Assembly (NCBI RefSeq): GCF_031760065.1
Contig: NZ_CP134500.1
Span: forward strand, 3,100,001-3,164,000
Direction of reading: 5' to 3'
Source: Streptomyces durocortorensis
Lineage (GTDB): Bacteria; Actinomycetota; Actinomycetes; Streptomycetales; Streptomycetaceae
DNA length: 64,000 nucleotides
Shown: positions 61,470 through 64,000 of the stretch, in pieces
How positions within the stretch are numbered: the first letter of the stretch is position 1
How the letters are laid out: each line of letters begins with the position of its first letter
Notes under the pieces: model-generated
Database searches by the model: none
The model's input: the letters and a program-made list of their open reading frames with translations, nothing else
Told to the model about the DNA's origin: nothing
Translations under genes and position numbers: made by a program

Positions 61470-63100
61470 AGGGCTCCACCTACCGCCGCTGCTCTTGCCG
61501 CGACCCCAAGACCGGCAAAGAACTCGGCACCTCCTGCCCGAAGCGCAGCAGGAAGAACCACTGCTCCTACGCCGTACGCCAGGAGTTGCCACCCCGCGAG
61601 GACGGCAGTCGGCGCTCGTTCTCACGCAGCGGATACGCCAATCTCAAGGCAGCCCAGGCCGATCTCGACCACATACGCGCCCTGCTCGGGCTCGCCGGGG
61701 CCGACGACCCCGAAGGCATGCAGCTGGTCGCCGAGATGCTGGCGGAGGTCGGTCGCGAGCGGACGCCTCTGCCCGACGTCGAGGAGACCCGGCGGCGCCT
61801 CAACTCCGGCCAGGACCTCATCGGCAGCCTGACCGTCAGCGAGTGGCTCGACCGGTGGCTGGCGGGCAAGCGCATACGAAAGTCCGGCCTCAACCGCTAC
61901 GAGATCGACATCCGCGTGCACTTGAAGCCGCGCATCGGCAACCGCCGCCTCGACCGGCTGCGCGTCAGCCACCTCAGCGAGATGTTCACGAACATCCGCG
62001 ACGCCAACGCCCAGATCCTGGAGCAGAACGCCCAGCGGCGAGCCGCAATCGACGAGTTGGCGACCGTGCCGTGGAAGGGAGCCGAGAACCGTGCCCGCCG
62101 CAAGGCGATGAAGGCCGCGATCGACGCGATGCCACCCTTCCGCCGCGTCACCGGCCCCGCCACGCGCCAGCACGTCAAAGCCACACTCCGCGCGGCCCTC
62201 AACGACGCGATCGGCCAGCAGATCATCACGTTCAACCCAGCCGCCCACGTCGAGATCGACCCCGTACGCAAGCCGAAGGCGCTCGTGTGGACGGCTGAAC
62301 GGGTCGCCAAGTGGGAGCAGACGGGCGAGAAGCCGTCGCCCGTGATGGTCTGGACGCCCGAACAGACCGGCGCGTTCCTCGACTTCGTCACCGAGGACCG
62401 GCTGTACGCGATGTGGCACCTGATCGCCTTCCGAGGTCTGCGCCGAGGTGAGGCGTGCGGGCAGCCGTGGTCCGAAACGAACCTCGACACCCACGCGCTC
62501 ACCGTCTCCTCGCAGCTCGTGCAGGACGGCTGGGAGGTCGAGACGTCCGAGCCCAAGACAGACAGCGGCTACCGCGTGGTCGCGCTCGACGACGACACCG
62601 TCAACGTCCTGAAGCGCCACCGCGAGCGCCAGGACAAAGCCCGCGAGGAGTGGGGTTCGGCCTGGGTCGACACCGGCCATGTCTTCACCCAGGAGGACGG
62701 CTCCTGGCTCCACCCCGGCAAGGTGACCGACCTCTTCGAGCGGCTCGTCGCCGCCTCCGGCCTCCCGCCGATCCGTCTGCATGACCTGCGTCACGGCGCG
62801 GCGACCCTCATGCTGGCCGCCGACATCGACATCAAGATCGTGTCCGACACCCTCGGACACAGCGACACCCGCATCACGCGGGACATTTACCAGAGCGTCC
62901 TCCCCCAGGTCGGCAAGAACGCCGCCGAGGCCACCGCGAAGCTGGTCCCCCTCCAGCGCAAGGCCGAGGCGGAGAAGGCAGCCCGCAAGGCCGCCAAGAA
63001 GGCTAAGGCCACGAAGCCCGGCAAGGGCGGCGGCAAGCCGAAGGTCAAGGCGAAAGCCGAGGCCAAGAAGAAGGCCAGGCGCCGGAAGCCCGAGAAGTAG
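61466..63100 (+). CDS. Tyrosine recombinase/integrase
   Basis: 544 aa from a TTG overlapping the regulator stop. The N-terminus has a Cys-rich segment (YRRCSCRDPKTGKELGTSCP) typical of Streptomyces site-specific integrases, then a SAM-like core-binding domain (VSEWLDRWLAGKRIRKSGLN). Catalytic residues: Arg in AFRGLRRGEACG, HxxR in LHDLRHGAATLML, LGHSDTRITRDIY with the nucleophile Tyr at the end. An unusual Lys/Ala-rich tail of about 60 residues (KAAKKAKATKPGKGGGKPKV) follows. Confidence 0.92.
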   Translation: MKGSTYRRCSCRDPKTGKELGTSCPKRSRKNHCSYAVRQELPPREDGSRRSFSRSGYANLKAAQADLDHIRALLGLAGADDPEGMQLVAEMLAEVGRERTPLPDVEETRRRLNSGQDLIGSLTVSEWLDRWLAGKRIRKSGLNRYEIDIRVHLKPRIGNRRLDRLRVSHLSEMFTNIRDANAQILEQNAQRRAAIDELATVPWKGAENRARRKAMKAAIDAMPPFRRVTGPATRQHVKATLRAALNDAIGQQIITFNPAAHVEIDPVRKPKALVWTAERVAKWEQTGEKPSPVMVWTPEQTGAFLDFVTEDRLYAMWHLIAFRGLRRGEACGQPWSETNLDTHALTVSSQLVQDGWEVETSEPKTDSGYRVVALDDDTVNVLKRHRERQDKAREEWGSAWVDTGHVFTQEDGSWLHPGKVTDLFERLVAASGLPPIRLHDLRHGAATLMLAADIDIKIVSDTLGHSDTRITRDIYQSVLPQVGKNAAEATAKLVPLQRKAEAEKAARKAAKKAKATKPGKGGGKPKVKAKAEAKKKARRRKPEK

Positions 63101-63266
63101 GCCGCCGAGCCGCTCCGCTCACACATTGCGCACGCAACCCATCCCACGACACTCCGGCCGTGTGGTGCGCCATGCCTCGAGAAACAGAACCCAGGTCAGT
63201 GACTACCTGTCATCCCGGATGGTGCTGAGACGTGCTAGCACATACCGCCTTCCGACTCGGTCTCCG

Positions 63267-64000
63267 TCACCCAACCGCCGTAATGTGCCCGTTCGCCTCC
63301 CTCAGTCTGCCCCGGCGATGCAGTTCGTCGATGTCGGAGTCCAGGAAGCTGCGAATATCCCTGCCCATGCGGCGCCAGCCGAAGAACTCGCCCGCGTGCC
63401 TGACTAGTTCGTCCCGCGACATGCCCGGGCACTCCGCGGCAAGTTCGTACAGCGCCAGCTGCCGTTCAACCGGAGCAATATGCGCTGCCTTGCGAGGCGT
63501 GACGCCCTCTCCTGGAACGCGGGCATGCAGCTCCTCCCTGCCTGCCACATTCAGGAAGTAGCCATCGCCTGTGACCTGCCCCGAGCGGACGAGACCGCTC
63601 ACCACTTCCCGTACGTTGTCGCGGATCCTGTTACCCGCCCGGCCGACGCCCCACGCCTCTTTGGCGCGCTGCACCAACAGCTCTTCGTGGACGGGACCCT
63701 CGATCCCGATGACCCTGGTCATGAGATTTCGCAGCGCGGGGCGGGCCTCCGGGGTGTGCAGTTCGTACGGTGAGGTCACGGTCATGTCGCATGCCTCGTA
63801 CAGAGAGCTCCAGGGCCGGTCGGGCTCGGTGTCGACCGGAACACGCTCATGCTCCGCAGCCGCGGTCGGAGGCGTGCGGTCCTCCGGTCCCGGGACGTCG
63901 GGGGCGGTCAGCACGCCGGAGAGCGGGGAAGCCGCCCTAACACCCGAGACGTCCCCCAATTTGCCGTCCTCGGCTGCCACCATCGGGCCCGTCCCGGTAT
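63267..64000 (-). CDS. DUF3320-type C-terminal region of a large helicase-family protein (partial)
   Basis: The frame is open to the window edge. ELHTPEARPALRNLMTRVIG, EGPVHEELLVQRAKEAWGVG and AGNRIRDNVREVV, with FFGWRRMGRDIRSFLDSDI near the C-terminus, match the DUF3320 domain that ends large AAA_11/AAA_12 helicases of the DUF4011 family found in defence islands. Only about 240 C-terminal residues are visible. An alternative is a free-standing short protein starting at the GTG/ATG near 63983. It lies 166 bases from the integrase stop, on the outer side of the element. Confidence 0.7.
   Translation of the reverse strand, partial: TGTGPMVAAEDGKLGDVSGVRAASPLSGVLTAPDVPGPEDRTPPTAAAEHERVPVDTEPDRPWSSLYEACDMTVTSPYELHTPEARPALRNLMTRVIGIEGPVHEELLVQRAKEAWGVGRAGNRIRDNVREVVSGLVRSGQVTGDGYFLNVAGREELHARVPGEGVTPRKAAHIAPVERQLALYELAAECPGMSRDELVRHAGEFFGWRRMGRDIRSFLDSDIDELHRRGRLREANGHITAVG

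Larger units (their letters stand above)
54978..63100. mobile_element. Integrated mobilizable element with relaxase and tyrosine integrase
   Basis: Contiguous set: relaxase, MobC-like accessory, DUF2637 membrane protein, iteron-like repeats, DUF3631 ATPase, excisionase-like protein on the minus strand, then XRE regulator and integrase on the plus strand. This is the layout of actinomycete integrative elements, but the FtsK-like TraB translocase of pSAM2-type AICEs is not present, and DNA transfer seems to depend on a relaxase. The right end should lie shortly after the integrase stop; no tRNA-like core is recognisable there, so the limits given are those of the genes. Confidence 0.75.

Overview
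The DNA is very GC-rich with strong third-position GC bias, uses GTG and TTG starts freely, and is packed with overlapping stop/start pairs. Gene content (two MocR regulators, an XRE-NB-ARC-TPR protein, IS110/IS3/IS5 elements, DUF2637 and DUF3631 proteins, an NIS siderophore synthetase) points to Streptomyces or a close relative. No rRNA, CRISPR array or complete tRNA is visible. The window looks like an accessory region, probably near a tRNA-Thr integration hot spot.

1-4.1 kb: a frameshifted IucA/IucC-type siderophore synthetase, an adenylate-kinase-like ATPase with an unusual C-terminus, a partial tRNA-Thr 3' end, and remnants of a phosphotransferase and a serine hydrolase. 4.2-24.2 kb: a minus-strand biosynthetic cluster bracketed by two MocR/GntR-aminotransferase regulators. 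It holds anthranilate-synthase-type subunits, a chorismate mutase, a prephenate-dehydratase-like protein, UbiD, cupin, flavin reductase, TrpB2, two MFS exporters, an ATP-grasp ligase, a B3/4 domain protein, an amidohydrolase, a PaaK-like AMP ligase and an SDR. It should make a small shikimate-derived, probably amino-acid or peptide-like product. A decayed IS110 sits inside it, and a nested IS3/IS5 scar ends it.

26-42 kb: a defence and signalling island, the highlight of the window. An XRE-NB-ARC-TPR STAND protein comes first, followed by a caspase-like protease fused to a Ski2-type helicase. Across a 156-bp divergent promoter lies a four-gene, translationally coupled operon: RecB-like Fe-S nuclease, Zn/REase protein, DinG-type helicase and pPIWI-RE Argonaute-like protein. 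A convergent SEFIR (TIR-like) protein closes the island. I infer that nucleic-acid sensing by the pPIWI-RE genes is linked to protease and SEFIR effectors. A second tRNA-Thr 3' fragment lies at 43.3 kb, 40,379 bp from the first and in the same orientation.

43.5-48.2 kb: a tight Dam-NurA-HerA operon of lower GC content, another likely anti-phage module. 48.5-55 kb: a radical SAM locus with a 54-residue Cys-containing candidate RiPP precursor, an anti-sigma-like ATPase, a zinc protein, a resolvase-like protein, a divergent XRE-TPR regulator, YdcF and WbqC-like proteins, and a GNAT acetyltransferase. 55-63.1 kb: an integrated mobilizable element (relaxase, MobC-like, DUF2637 membrane protein, iteron-like repeats, DUF3631 ATPase, excisionase, XRE regulator, tyrosine integrase). 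The window ends inside a DUF3320-type protein.
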